From: Morchella semilibera
Taxonomy: Eukaryota > Ascomycota > Pezizomycetes > Pezizales > Morchellaceae
NCBI GenBank assembly: GCA_009192285.1
Contig: CM018603.1
Coordinates: forward strand, 1,837,802 to 1,901,801
Reading direction: 5' to 3'
Length of the DNA stretch: 64,000 bases
The stretch's first letter is position 1, and each line of letters starts with the position of its first letter. A program made the translations under genes and the position numbers. The notes beneath the pieces were generated by a model. That model ran no database searches, had not been told where the DNA came from, and worked only from the letters and a program-made list of their open reading frames with translations. Below are positions 1 through 11,376 of this stretch, piece by piece.

Positions 1-184
1 TCCGTGTCGTCTACTGGTATCTTCGTCTCCACGTCTTCGTCAGAGAGGCCCTCTGGACCCTCTGCCCTACAACCCTGCTCCTCGGTTAAGTCTCCTCGCC
101 TTCGCCTTTCGTCTTCGTCCTCGTTTCGGCCTCGGTTGTGTACCTCGGCCCTCTTGTCTGTTGTCTCCGTGTTGCTCCGTAACA
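1..184 (+). repeat. LTR4 fragment, 3' part
   Basis: This is the 3' portion of an LTR of family 4, cut by the window edge. It contains the CTCGGTTGTGTACCTCGG block found near the 3' end of every LTR3 and LTR4 copy here, and it ends ...GCTCCGTAACA at 184. The full-length minus-strand copy at 32,685-33,271 carries the same sequence in reverse. Confidence 0.75.
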
Positions 185-838
185 CCCAATCATTTTCAGT
201 CGACCTTTTCCTAAATAATGCCTCTCCTGTACACTGTATATTGTGTATCTCGTAACTGTCAGGATTCTGAAAAATTGATACTGGCACCTGTAGGCACTTA
301 AAGCACCCCATCGGGCACTTCAGAAGGCTCAATAAGCTTTGTTCTCCTCGGTTCAGGCCCTGACCATATTCCGACACCGCTCTTGCTAGTGTTCTTCTAT
401 TGATTTTAATCATATCAGCGATATCAGATAATATGTGGGGTCCATCGTCGGGGGTTGACATCCTAGGTTCCGGGTGTTTATCATCGTCTAGGAATCTTTC
501 ATTTATCTTTTGTGGGTCCTCGTTTTTGAATACTTCCAACATGCTCCGGAGGCTTTCTCGATGGCTTGGGAGGCTCTCGTAATGTTCTGGAAGACTGACA
601 ACGATATCTTTTAGATTTAAGACCCATACCTCTATAGGCATACGCCTTGAGTGTTAACCGAGAATCTGAACTGTTGCGTCGACCTTATTGGAGGCTGCAT
701 AAGCCATCTTAATTTGTTGCCTATGAGCTAACTCGCTCACATCAGTTGAAAACATTGGAATATTACCAAAGCGCTCTACATGCACCCGGAAGTGTGAAAG
801 AAGATGCATTTTAATGAAGTTGAAATGAGAAGCCTCGC
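185..838 (-). pseudogene. Plavaka-type (CACTA-related) transposase fragment, C-terminal part
   Basis: Read on the minus strand from 838 to 185, one frame stays open except for a single in-frame stop near 654. The start resembles the C-terminal region of fungal Plavaka/KDZ-like transposases: FNFIKMHLLSHF, then ERFGN, FSTDVSELAH, a basic SNK segment, and RRMPIEVW after the stop. The remainder is a charged tail of about 130 residues that I do not recognise. The reading ends at an LTR4 terminus on one side and an LTR1 terminus (839) on the other, so both sides of the transposon were lost or separated by LTR insertion. No terminal repeats are visible. The family call rests on remembered motifs. 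Confidence 0.6.
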
Positions 839-1473
839 TGTCCCGGCGTGTTAGCATCGGTCCTAAGGGTTTGGTAGTCGAAGCGCTGTTGTAGTTATTG
901 GGGTAATGTTAAGCGAGAAGGAGGTAGGCAAGGCGAGGGTGTCGTCATTGGGTTCTAGGAGGTTTGATGGCGTGATGAATTGGTAATGTAAATAGCGAAG
1001 ATGGTGGGGAGGAATATGCGGTGTGGTAGCGATGGGTTTCTATGAGGTTCCATGAGTAAAAGTGTGAGTCATGGCGGACTGGTGGAGGGGGTATGTTAAA
1101 TAGCGGAGATGGATAATTTCCTTAGTTCTTTCTTTCTTTCTTCTCTGTTTCGTCTTCTTGTTATCTCGGTACATAGGAATCTACTCCTATTCTTAAGCCA
1201 TAGCTTCTCGTACCCAAGATCCTATCCTTTAAAAGAGGAAAACCATGGTACCGCTCATCGTTCTCGTTGAGGTCCATTCGGTCCTCACTCTCCCTGCCCT
1301 GTGTTCCTGTGCCCTTGCCTTACCTTTGCCCTCGCCGGTGCCTGTGCTTGTGCCTGCCCGGGGTTACCTTTAAAACTGTCTTTGTCGGTCTTCTCGTCGC
1401 TGAAGCTGTGCTCCTCGGGTTCTTCTGCGTCATCATTGTCATCTTCCTCTTTGCGTCGGGTTACTCCATCACA
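839..1473 (+). repeat. LTR1, 5' LTR of family-1 chromovirus
   Basis: It runs from TGTCCCGG to CCATCACA and carries the features shared by all LTR1 copies: TTAAATAGCGG followed by a pyrimidine-rich TTCTTTCTTT block near the middle, and CATCATTGTCATCTTC near the end. It resembles 7968-8598 along its whole length. Confidence 0.9.
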
Positions 1474-2404
1474 CTAAGACGAGACCACTCTTACTCGACT
1501 GGCACAGCTCGAGTTCTCGCACCATAGCTCACCACGTCCTCTCCAGATACCAATGCATTTTATTATCAAAAGCTCCATACGGATCTCGAAGGGTTCTTTG
1601 TCGCCCACCCTGAAGTGGACCCTGCCGCAACGGAAGAAGCGAAGGAAGCCTATGCCCTCCTTCAAAGAGCGCACAAAGGGGTCCAGCAATATGCAGTTGA
1701 CTTCAACACCTATCACATTGAAACCGAACAAGGCCGGGCCGAGTTCCATAAAGAAATCCAGGGACTACGAGCTAAGATCAAGAAGTTGCAAGAAGGAGTC
1801 AAGGGAGGTTTAGAGGAGATCCATGACGACTTAACGAAGCCATCCAAATCCGAGAAACTTCCCGACCCGGAGAAATACCGGGGCGATCGCAAGACTCTCA
1901 GAACCTTTCAAAGACAACTACAGATTAAGCTTACGGCTAATCTTGATCGTTTTCCTACTTCGGCTCAACAACTTGCGTATTCTATTTTTCGTTTGGAAGG
2001 ATCGGCGGCGGATCAATTTTTGGCTTATATTACGGATGAGGGAATCGCTCTCGATTCCATGGCAGAGTTTTTTGAAATTTTGGATAATGTTTTTGGGGAT
2101 CCAGACCGCGCCGCCACTGCCGCTCGTAATTTGAGGGAGATCAGGCAGCGCCAACGCACCTTTTCTGAGTACTTTGCAGAGTTTCAGCGATATGCTGCCG
2201 ACTCTGAGTTCAACGAGGCGGCTAAGATTGAATGTTTGCTGGAGGGATTGAACCAGGACCTAATGGCCCTGATGATTCAGAATGAAACACCAACTACAAT
2301 TAAGGACTGCGGGCTGCTTTTCCAACGTCTTAACAATAAGCAACGGGCGCTACAGGCCATGATGGGGAGATTTCGTTTTCAGATTCCAAGTGCCCCTGCT
2401 CCGC

Positions 2405-3034
2405 TGTCCCGGCGTCTTGGCATCTGTCCCGACAGTCCGGTGGGTGATGCATGGTTATGATTGTTGTGGTAATGTTAAGCGAGAGCGGGGAACGCGAGTT
2501 GGAGGTTGTCGTCATTGGGTTCTAGGAGGTTCGATGGCGTGATGGATTGGTAATGTAGAATAGCAGAGATGGTGGGGAGGATTATGAGGTGTGGTAGCCA
2601 CGGGTTTCTATGGGGTTCTATGGGCGAAAGTGTACGTCATAGCGGATTAGTGAGAAGGTGTGTTAAATAGCGGGGATAGATGTTTTCCTTAGTTCTTTCT
2701 TTCTTTTCTCTCGGTCTCGTCTTCCTGTTATCTCGGTATATAGGAATCTACTCCTATTCTAAGCCATAGTTTCTCGAACCAAATTCTTGATCCTCTGACG
2801 AGGGGAAACTCCTAGTGTCTCTCATCGTTCTCGTTGAGGTCCATCTGGTCCTCGCTTCCCCTGCTCTGTGTTCCGTTGCCCTTGTCCTTGCCCTTGCCCT
2901 CGCTGGTGCCTGTGCCTGTGCCTGCTCGGTGTTGTCCTTGTCTTCGTCAGTCTCCTCGTCCCTATACTGTGCTCCTCGGGTCCTTCTGCGTCATCATTGT
3001 CATCTCCTTCTTTGCGTCGGGTTACTCCGTCACA
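2405..3034 (+). repeat. Solo LTR1 inserted in gag
   Basis: This is a 630-bp LTR1 flanked on both sides by TCCGC (2400-2404 and 3035-3039). The perfect 5-bp target duplication shows a separate insertion of the same family into an older copy. Confidence 0.92.
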
Positions 3035-3220
3035 TCCGCGTCCCTTTGCTCCTCGTCCACCCGTTGCACCAGCAACATCCCCAGTTGTACGAGGACCACC
3101 CCAACCACCACCGAAGAGTGCTGCGCCAGCGGCCCACCCTTCCCATACTCCAGGGGGAGCTGTCCCTATGGACCTGTCTAATAGTTATCGTCGCCCGGAT
3201 CCCAGAGAAAGGGAGGCACG

Positions 3221-3701
3221 TCTAACAGGGCGGGGTCGGGTTACGAGCTAAGCGAGATAGATCCAAGGACGAAGACAGGGACAGGGTCGGCTCAGGAGAT
3301 ACCCGAGGCGAGGCAGGTTCAGGTTCAGGTTCAGGTTCAGGGACGAGGCGAGGACGGAAGGGCCGAAGCCAAAGTAATATATTGCTAACAGAAAGAAGAC
3401 ATTGCCTAGAGAGGCAGAAACATAGGAAAGATAGACGCTATATATACAACTTCCCCGTCACACCGCTGACTCATAACCCTAGAATCCCATAGAATCTACC
3501 CCACTCCCGTACCACCCATACTATTCCCGATACCCATACCTCTAGCCCGATACTACCCCATCCTTCCTAGCGCTTACATTCTATCACCCGAGCTCCTTCC
3601 CAATCCATCATTCTACTTCCGACATCGACCGATACTATCCAACAACCCTGTTCCGGAGACGTCTTGGCGGAAGGCGAGGTACAGGAGGCGGAGCCGTGAT
3701 A
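3221..3701 (-). repeat. Solo LTR2 inserted in gag
   Basis: The 481-bp unit reads TCTAACAGGG...GAGCCGTGATA on the plus strand. It is bounded by GCACG at 3216-3220 and 3702-3706, so the target duplication fixes both ends. The TATA-like run (TTGTATATATAG) and transcription-like order fit the opposite strand, hence minus. Its ends are not TG...CA. Confidence 0.88.
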
Positions 3702-5045
3702 GCACGTCGCGTGGAGAATCGTTGTTATTACTGCGGGGGGTTAGACATTTGGTTAGAGACTGCAAGCTTTCGCCTTCGGGAAGGGCGGCACCAAGGATGA
3801 GGGGAGTATTGTTGGAAGCAAAGAAAGAAAAGAAGGAAAAGGAAGAGGATTTGTTGTCGGATGAGGAGGAGTTAAAAAATTCGTCCCTGGCCTAAGCGGC
3901 ATAGTCCAGGGACCTCCTAAAGTTTTTTCTAAAGTGTCTATTTCTACGTTTTCAGTATCAGAAGGGGAGATGGATGGGAATCAATTGATTGTAGTTTGTT
4001 CTATTTCGCAAAATAAAAAATCTATTGTACCCACCTATGCCTTGATTGATACTGGAGCGTCGGGGTATGCATTTATCGATGAAGACTTTGTGCGCCGCCA
4101 TGAATTTAAAATGAAGAACTTGAAGACTGAGAGGGAGATTGATGTGATTGATGGAAGGCCTATTGAGTCAGGAAAAGTGGTGAAGAAAGTGACGCTGGAA
4201 TTGGAGATTAATGGACATGTGGAGGAATGTCCCTTTTTTGTTACGAAATTAGGACACTATCCGATAGTGATGGGAATACCTTGGATGAGGAGACATGGGG
4301 TTTTGATTGATAGTGGAAGGAATGAGATTCGCTTCCAGTCATTAGTGTGCCTTGAACATTGCATAGCCAACCGCAAACCTATTGTCGCTCGGGGAATTTC
4401 AACGTCACCACCAGAAAAGCCAGTTACTCGTATTTCAGCGGTTACCCCTCGATCGTTTAAGAAGTTGAGTCAGGATCCTACTGTCCAAGTCTATTCAACT
4501 ACTTTATATGCCGTTAATAAAATATTGGAGATGCCTGCCAACCCTGATGGAAAGATTCCGATAGATTATCAACGCTTCCGACAATTATTTGATGAAACTA
4601 ATGCATCCAGGCTACCACCACACCGTCCCTATGATCACGAGATAAAATTACAAGAAGGAACAGTACCACCCTTTGGCTCCATGTATAGTATGTCACGGGA
4701 ACAGTTGAAGGCATTGAGGGATTATCTGGCCGATAATTTGAAGAAAGGATTTCTGAGATCTAGCAACTCCCCAGCTGGCGCTCCGGTACTATTTGTTAGG
4801 AAAGCTGATGGTTCCTTGCGTTTCTGTGTTGATTATCGGAAGTTAAATGCGATTACGGTTAAAGATCGATACCCTCTTCCCCTGACACCAGAGACTATGG
4901 CCAACCTAGCACGAGCGAATTATTTTACCAAGCTGCATCTAAGTTGGGGCTATAACCAGATTAGGATTAAAGAGGGGGATGAGTGGAAGACGGCTTTTAG
5001 AACTCGGTATGGACATTGAGAATATTTGGTGATGCCCTTCGGGTT

Positions 5046-5182
5046 CATCAGCAAACTCAACTTGTGACTGCAGTCTCCCAACAGTCTCCCAAGTCTCCTG
5101 AGAGTCTCCTGAGACCAATGGATATTTTTTCAGTCTCCTGAGGCTCAGGAGACATCAGGAGACAAATGAAGTCTTGCTGATG
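5046..5182 (-). mobile_element. 137-bp inverted-repeat element (IR family), copy 1
   Basis: It starts CATCAGCAAACTC and ends CTTGCTGATG, and lies in the reverse transcriptase region of the family-1 element. TT is duplicated at 5044-5045 and 5183-5184. Plus orientation is defined here as starting CATCAGCAAGACTTC; this copy is reversed. Confidence 0.9.
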
Positions 5183-6627
5183 TTGACAAATGCTCCTGCT
5201 ACTTTTCAACGCTGGATTAATGATATTCTTCGACCCTTTTTGGACCGTTGTGCTACTACGTATCTGGATGATATTCTCATCTATTCGGAAACACTAGAAC
5301 AACATCAGCGAGATGTACAACAGGTATTTGAAGGTCTAGAAGCCAACGAGGTCCACCTAAAACCAGAGCAATGCGAATTTAGCGTACAAGAAACAAAATA
5401 TTTGGGCATGATTTTGACCTCTGGAGGAATGAAGATGGATCCCGCTAAAGTACAGACGATTGTGGACTGGGAGGCGCCGAAGACAGTGAAGGAGGTTCAG
5501 GAGTTTCTTGGATTTGCCAATTTTTATCGACGCTTTATTTATGCTTACTCCCGAGTGGCTCGGCCATTGACTGCTTTGACGAAAAAATATGTGCGATTTG
5601 AGTGGACCCAGAAAGTCGAGCAAGCTTTTCAAAGACTTAAGACTGCCTTTACCACCGCTCCGGTGCTGATGCACCCAGACCCTGAGAAGGAATTTATTGT
5701 GGAAACAGACGCATCGGACTATGTGTCGGCAGGAATATTATCACAGCGCGATGATGAAGGAATACTTCATCCAGTTGCCTTCTTTTCTAAGACACACTCG
5801 CCTGCAGAATGCAACTATGAAATCTACGATAAAGAGTTGCTAGCCATTATTCGTTGCTTTGAGGAATAGAGACTTCATTTGGAGACAGCTCAATTCCAAG
5901 TTAAAGTGCTTACAGACCATCGCAACCTTGAGTACTTTATGTCCACCAAATTGTTGAATCGGCGGCAAACCCGCTGGGCGGAGTTCTTGTCTCAGTTTAA
6001 TTTTGTTATTCAATATAGGCCCGGGAAGTAGGGAAGGAAGGTCGATATTTTGACCAGGAGGCCTAAGGATTTACCGAAGGAAGGGAATAAGAGATTGGAA
6101 CAACAGAGTTGAGTGGTTTTGAAGAAGGAGAATTTAGATGCAAAGATAGGTTTGTTAGCAGGTACTTTGTCAAATGAACCCGCTGAAGGATCGTCTCCCG
6201 TACTTGATTTATTTAACAAAGCTTACCAGTATGACAGCTTTCCAAGTAAAGTTCTATCCATGCTCCGGGATGGCGTTCGACAATCGAAAGAGATTTCATT
6301 GGCTGAGTGCAAGGAAAGTGAGGAGGGGTTATTGCTTTATCGGAACACACTCTATGTCCCTGATTATGATGAACTCAAGCTCTACCTGTTACAGGAATAT
6401 CATGATAAACCTTCTGCCGGACATCTTGGACGATCAAAGACATTGGAACTCCTGAGCCGGAATTACTATTGGCCGACCATGCGAAAATATACAGACGGCT
6501 ATGTTCAGAATTGTCATACTTGTCGACGGAGTAAAGCGAATCATAACCCCCTACAAGGAGTTCTGCGTCCTTTACTGGTACCTAAGAAGCCTTGGACCGA
6601 TATAACAATGGATTTTGTAACGGGACT

Positions 6628-6764
6628 CATCAGCAAGACTCCATTTGTCTCCTGATGTCTCCTGAGCCTCAGGAGACTCAAAATATCTCCAGGAGTCTCA
6701 GGAGACTCTCAGGAGACTTGGGAGACTGTTGGGAGACTGCAGTCATAAGTTGAGTTTGCTGATG
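6628..6764 (+). mobile_element. IR-family element, copy 2
   Basis: This 137-bp copy lies in the integrase region. The duplicated dinucleotide is CT on both sides. Confidence 0.9.
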
Positions 6765-7208
6765 CTTCCGGAAAGTAATGGATTTAATGCCATTCTGGTA
6801 GTAGTGTATCGGTTGACGAAAATGAAACACTTGATTGCTACCGTCGAGAACGTTAATGCCAGGGATTTGTCTCGTCTATACTTAGAACAAGTATGGAAGC
6901 TTCATGGACTCCCGGAAACTATTGTTTCAGACAGAAGGACACAGTTTACCGCTGAGTTTTGGAAAACCCTCTGTGATCGTCTAGAGATTGCGCCCCGATA
7001 TTCCACTGCCTTTCATCCTCAAATAGATGGACAAACGGAAAGGACCAACGCGATTATGGAATAGTATCTCCGCAGTTATGTATCGTATCAACAGGATAAT
7101 TGGGCTGACTTTCTACCTCTTGCCGAGTTTGCTATTAATAATTACGTCTCCGAAACTACTAATATGTCTCCCTTCCAGGCTAATTACGGGAGACATCCGA
7201 GGATGACA

Positions 7209-7344
7209 CATCAGCAAGACTTCATTTGTCTCCTGATGTCTCCTGAGCCTCAGGAGACTCAAAAATATCGAGCAGTCTCAGGAGACTCTCACGAGACCCG
7301 GGAGACTACTGGGAGACTCCAATCACAAGTTGAGTTTGCTGATG
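7209..7344 (+). mobile_element. IR-family element, copy 3
   Basis: This 136-bp copy lies in the C-terminal integrase region. The duplicated dinucleotide is CA. Confidence 0.9.
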
Positions 7345-7967
7345 CATTTGGACCATTACAACATGTGCAGACGGTGAATGAGGATCAGGCTAATAGACTA
7401 GCACGACAGATGTCCCAGGTCTTTGATTTTTTGAAGAGCGAGATGTTTAGGGCTCAGAAGACACAGGAGGAAATGGCTAACTTACATCGTACTCCAGCAC
7501 CTCGATATGCGGTCGGTGATTCCATCTGGCTTTCCACTCAAAATATCGAAACAAAGCGACCCTCAAAGAAACTTGACTGGAAGCAGATTGGTCCCTATTT
7601 GGTTAAACGAATTGTGAGCTCCTATACTCATGAATTGGAATTACCGATCTCTATGAAGATACATCCGGTATTTCATATTTCACTGCTATCACCGGCGATG
7701 AATGATCTTGTTCCAGGATAGGTTGTTGAACCACCCCCACGAGTGGAGGTTGAAGGGGAGGTTGAATGGGAAGTTGCAGAAATATTGGATTCTAGGAGGA
7801 GGGGACGGAGGGTGGAGTATTTGGTTAGATATGTTGGATACGAGGAACCTTCCTGGCAGCCATCGAAAGATCTTGAACATAGTCCTGAATTTCGAAAGGT
7901 TTTTCATGATCGATATTCTTTGAAACCTCAGCCTATCAGGAGCTAGGCCCTAGGAGGGGACTTGATC

Positions 7968-8598
7968 TGTCCCGGCGTCTTGGCATCGGTCCCGAGGGTT
8001 CGGTAGTCCAAAGCGCTGTTGTAATTATTGGGGTAATGTTAAGCGAGGAGGAGGTCTACTGAGGAGGGGGTGTCGTCATTGAGTTCTAGGAGGTTCGATG
8101 GCGTAATGGATTGGTAATGTAAATAGAAGGGATGGTGGGGAAGAATACGAGGTGTGGATGCGATGGGCTTCTATGGGTTTCTATGAGCTAATGTATGAGT
8201 CATAGCGGACTGGCGGGGGAAGGGTGTTAAATAGCGGGTAGAGATGTTTTCCTTAGTTCTTTCTTTCTTTTCTCTTTGTCTCGTCTTCTTGTTATTTCGG
8301 TATATAGGAATATACTCCTATCCTTAAGCCATAGTTCCTTACACCCAAGATTCTGTCCTCCCTCGAGGAAATCTATAGTATCTCTCATCGTTCTCGTTGA
8401 GGTCCATCCGGTCCTCACTCTCCCTGTCCTATGTCCCTGTGCCTTTGCCCTTGCCTTTGCCTTCACCGGTGCCTGTGCTTGTGCCTGCCCGGTATTATCT
8501 CATTCTTCGTCGGTGACGTCGTCGCCCTAGCTATACTCCTTGAGTCCCTCTGCATTATCATTGTCATCTTCTACTTTACGTCGGGTTACTCCGTCACA
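7968..8598 (+). repeat. LTR1, 3' LTR of family-1 chromovirus
   Basis: It runs from TGTCCCGGCGTC to TACTCCGTCACA, 631 bp. A purine-rich stretch (TAGGAGGGGAC) just before it fits a polypurine tract. Confidence 0.9.
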
Positions 8599-8710
8599 TG
8601 ATGTCTCCTGAGACTCAGGAGATTCAAAAAATATCCAGGAGTCCCAAGAGACTCTCAGGAGACCTGAGAGACTATTGGGAGAATCTAGTCACAAGTTGAG
8701 TTTGCTGATG
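8599..8710 (+). mobile_element. IR-family element, truncated at its left end
   Basis: This is the right-hand 112 bp of the element, beginning at the internal TGATGTCTCC directly after the end of an LTR1 and ending TTTGCTGATG. The abrupt left edge marks a recombination or insertion junction. Confidence 0.8.
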
Positions 8711-8835
8711 GGGATGAGGTTGTCGTTATTAGGTTCTATGAGGTTCGGTTGCAGGGAGGATTGGTAATGGGAAGTGACGAGATGGTGGAAAGGAATATGA
8801 GGTGTGGTAGCGATGGATTTCTATGGTATTCTATG

Positions 8836-9467
8836 TGTGACGGAGTAACCCGACGCAAAGAAGAAGATGACAATGATGACGCAGAAGAACCCGAGGAGCA
8901 CAGTCTAGGGACGAGGAGACTGATGAAGACAAAGGCAACACCGGGCAGGCACAAGCACAGGCACCGGCAAAGGCAAAGGCAAGGGCAAGGGCACACGGAC
9001 ACAGAGCAGGGAAAGCGGGGACCAGATGGACCTCAACGAGGACGATGAGAGATGCTATGAGTTTCCCCTTGTCGGAGGATCAAGTATTTGGTACGAGAGG
9101 CTATGGCTTGGAAATAGGAGTAGATTCCTATGTACGGGGATAACAGGAAGACGAGACAGAGAGAAAAGAAAAAAAGAACTAAGGAAAACATCTATCCCCG
9201 CTATTTAACACACCTCCTTCCCTAGTCCGCTATGACTCACACTTTCACTCATAGAACCTCATAGAAACCCGTCGCTACCACACCCCGTAATCCTCTCCAC
9301 CATCTCCGCTATTCTACATTACCAATCCATCACGCCATCAAACCTCCTAGAACCCAATGACGACAGCCTCCACCTCGCACTCCCCGCTCTCGCTTAACAT
9401 TACCCTAACAACCACAACCGTACATCGCCTACCGAACTGTCGGGACAAATGCCAAGACGCCGGGACA
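8836..9467 (-). repeat. Solo LTR1 nested in LTR1
   Basis: This 632-bp LTR1 in reverse reads TGTGACGGAGTAACC...GCCGGGACA. CTATG flanks it at 8831-8835 and 9468-9472. Confidence 0.92.
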
Positions 9468-9640
9468 CTATGAGCGAATGTATGAGTCATATTAAACTGA
9501 TGGGGAAGAAGTTTTAAATAACGGAGATAGATGTTTTCTTTAGTTCTTTTTTTTTTTTCTCTGTCTCGTCTTCCTGTTATCTCGGTACATAGGAAAATAT
9601 TCCTATTCTCAAAGCCATAGTTTCTCGCACCCAAAACCTT

Positions 9641-9777
9641 CATCAGCAAACTCAACTTGTGACTGAAGTCTCCCAACAATCTCCCAGGTCTCTTGAGAGT
9701 CTCCTGAGATTCCTGGATATTTTTTGAGTTTCCTAATGCTCAGGAGACATCGGGAGACAAATGAAGTTTTGCTGATG
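9641..9777 (-). mobile_element. IR-family element in LTR1
   Basis: A 137-bp copy with TT duplicated at both edges. Confidence 0.9.
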
Positions 9778-10023
9778 TTGTCCTCTTTAGGGAAAACCCA
9801 TAGTATCTTTCATCGTTCTTGTTGAGGTCTATCCGATCCTCACTTTCTCTAACCTGCGCTCTTTTGCCTCTGCTTTTGCCTTTGCTTTTGCCAGTACCTG
9901 TACTTGTGCCTGCCCGATGTTGTTACTATCTTCGTCGGTGTCCTCGTCGCATTAGCTGATTTCCTTAAGTTCTTCTGTGTTATCATTGTCATCTTTTATT
10001 TTGCGTTGGGTTATTCCATCACA

Positions 10024-10210
10024 CCTCACTTTCTCTGCCCTGTGCTCTTTTGCCTCTGCCCTTACCTTTGACCTTGCCGGTGCCTGTGTTTTTACCTACC
10101 TGGTGTTGTTCGTGCCTTCGTCAGTCTTCTCGTTGTGCTGGCTATGCTCCTCGAGTCCTTCTGCGTCATCATTGTCTTTCGCTATCTTGTCTACCGGTTA
10201 CTCGGTCACA
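10024..10210 (+). repeat. LTR1 3'-end fragment
   Basis: This is a second, partial copy of the last ~190 bp of LTR1, placed directly after the first end and finishing GGTTACTCGGTCACA. It is a tandem end fragment, possibly from unequal recombination. Confidence 0.65.
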
Positions 10211-10550
10211 CCTAAAGGTTGGCCTACAGTATTTTTTCTTAAATTGTTTCCCTTATCTATATCTGACCTTTTGACCAACTGGATTTGGATCATATTAATC
10301 TTATGCTCCCCTATCCTAATTCCTTTTCTCTATTTCTGCTTCCTTTACCAATGTATCCTATTGTAATACTCAGGCTCCTTCCTTAGTTCAGGGTAATTCT
10401 TTTTGAGCCAAAGTTTAGGTCATTTGATACTTCTCTTACTTGAGAAATTTGTTGATAGTATTGCAACCGGAATTGACTTTTGCTAATTCTCTATTTTGAT
10501 GAGAGAGGAGTTTGAGTTATTTTTAATATCTTTTTTTACTCTCAGGTTGT
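10211..10550. other. AT-rich spacer without recognised features
   Basis: About 340 bp of T-rich sequence lies between two LTR1 copies. It has no open frame with a recognisable motif and no repeat I could match elsewhere in the window. Confidence 0.5.
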
Positions 10551-10979
10551 TGTCCCGGCTTCTTCAAATCTATTCCGATAGTTTAGTAGTTGTAGTACTA
10601 TTATTATCAATGGGGTTATGCTAAACGAATATGAGGTGAGATGAAGTGAGGATGTCATCATTTATTTCTATGAGATTCAGTTGCAGGGAGGATCAATAAT
10701 TTAATCTGAAGAAAGGATGGAGAGGAACACGATGTATTGAAACAACGGGTTTTTATGAGTTTCTATAGACTAATATATAAGTCATATTGGACAGGCGACA
10801 GAGAGTGTTAAATAGTGGGCGTAGATATTTTCCTTAATTTTTTTTTTTTCTCTCTGTCTCGTCTTCCAGTTATCTTGATATATAGAAATATATTCCTATC
10901 TATAGCCATCGCCTGCGTGCCCTCGAGACCTGTTTTCAATAACGAGGGAATTGATAGACCTTCTCATTGTTAACGTTGA

Positions 10980-11068
10980 CATCAGCAAGATTTCACAAGC
11001 CTCAAGAGATTATTTGGGTCTCAGGAGACTCAGGAGACTCCAGTCACAAATGGTAAAGCTTGCTGATG
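10980..11068 (+). mobile_element. IR-family element, short 89-bp form (type B)
   Basis: The ends CATCAGCAAG...CTTGCTGATG are shared with the 137-bp form, but the interior is shorter and includes GATTATTTGGGTCTCAGG and AAATGGTAAAG. GA is duplicated at both edges. The same form is at 62,688-62,776. Confidence 0.85.
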
Positions 11069-11157
11069 GAGGTCCATCCGGTCCTCACTCTCTCTGTTCT
11101 GTACCTCTTTTGCTTCTGCCCTTGCTTTTGTCCTTGCTGGTGTCTGTGCTTCTGTCT

Positions 11158-11281
11158 CATCAGCAAACACAACTTGTGACTGAAGTCTCCTAACAGTCTC
11201 CCAGTTCCTGAGACTCCTGAATATTTTTTGAGTCTTCTGAAGCCCAGGAGACATTAGGAGACAAATGAAATCTTGCTGATG
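11158..11281 (-). mobile_element. IR-family element in LTR1
   Basis: A 124-bp copy, slightly shortened internally. CT is duplicated on both sides. Confidence 0.87.
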
Positions 11282-11376
11282 CTGCCTTGTACCTAGTTGA
11301 CTCTCTGTTGCGTACCTCGAGTCCTTCTGCGTTATCATTCTCCTCTGTAATATTGCGTCCCCAGTACTCTGTCACA

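Larger units (their letters stand above)
839..8598 (+). mobile_element. Ty3/gypsy chromovirus, family 1 (LTR1 ends), broken
   Basis: LTRs of 635 and 631 bp lie at 839-1473 and 7968-8598, both TGTCCCGG...TCACA. Parts in order: gag about 1.53-3.9 kb, including a CCHC knuckle near 3.72 kb; an aspartic protease with DTGAS near 4.05 kb; reverse transcriptase about 4.65-5.5 kb with a YLDD motif; RNase H about 5.65-6.0 kb; integrase with an HHCC region near 6.4-6.55 kb and its core to 7.2 kb; and a C-terminal chromodomain near 7.74-7.92 kb. The order PR-RT-RH-IN-chromodomain places it with the chromoviruses. It is a fossil: two solo LTRs and three 137-bp inverted-repeat elements have inserted, and there are several smaller breaks. 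The two flanks (CTCGC and TGATG) do not form a target duplication, so one side has recombined. Confidence 0.9.
8711..10023 (+). repeat. LTR1 copy, 5'-truncated, carrying two insertions
   Basis: A plus-strand LTR1 lacks its first part. It is interrupted by a reversed LTR1 (8836-9467) and an IR-family element (9641-9777), and ends TTATTCCATCACA at 10,023. It is the older host of a nested insertion. Confidence 0.75.
10551..11376 (+). repeat. Diverged, AT-shifted LTR1 carrying two IR elements
   Basis: It begins TGTCCCGGCTTCTTC and ends TACTCTGTCACA. Compared with other LTR1 copies it is enriched in A and T at former C and G positions, which looks like repeat-induced point mutation or simply age. 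It holds an IR short-form copy and an IR long-form copy. Confidence 0.75.

Noticed and set aside
1267-1527. Open frames inside LTR1 copies (also near 2.8-3.2, 8.3, 9.98, 50.5 and 54.5 kb)
   Set aside because: They lie in LTR U3/U5 sequence rich in CTTGCC-type words, occur in several frames at once and carry no protein motif.
5046-5182. Intron or introner for the 137-bp element in pol genes
   Set aside because: The ends are CATCAG...CTGATG without GT-AG at the junctions, the copies occur in both orientations, and many are in non-coding LTRs.
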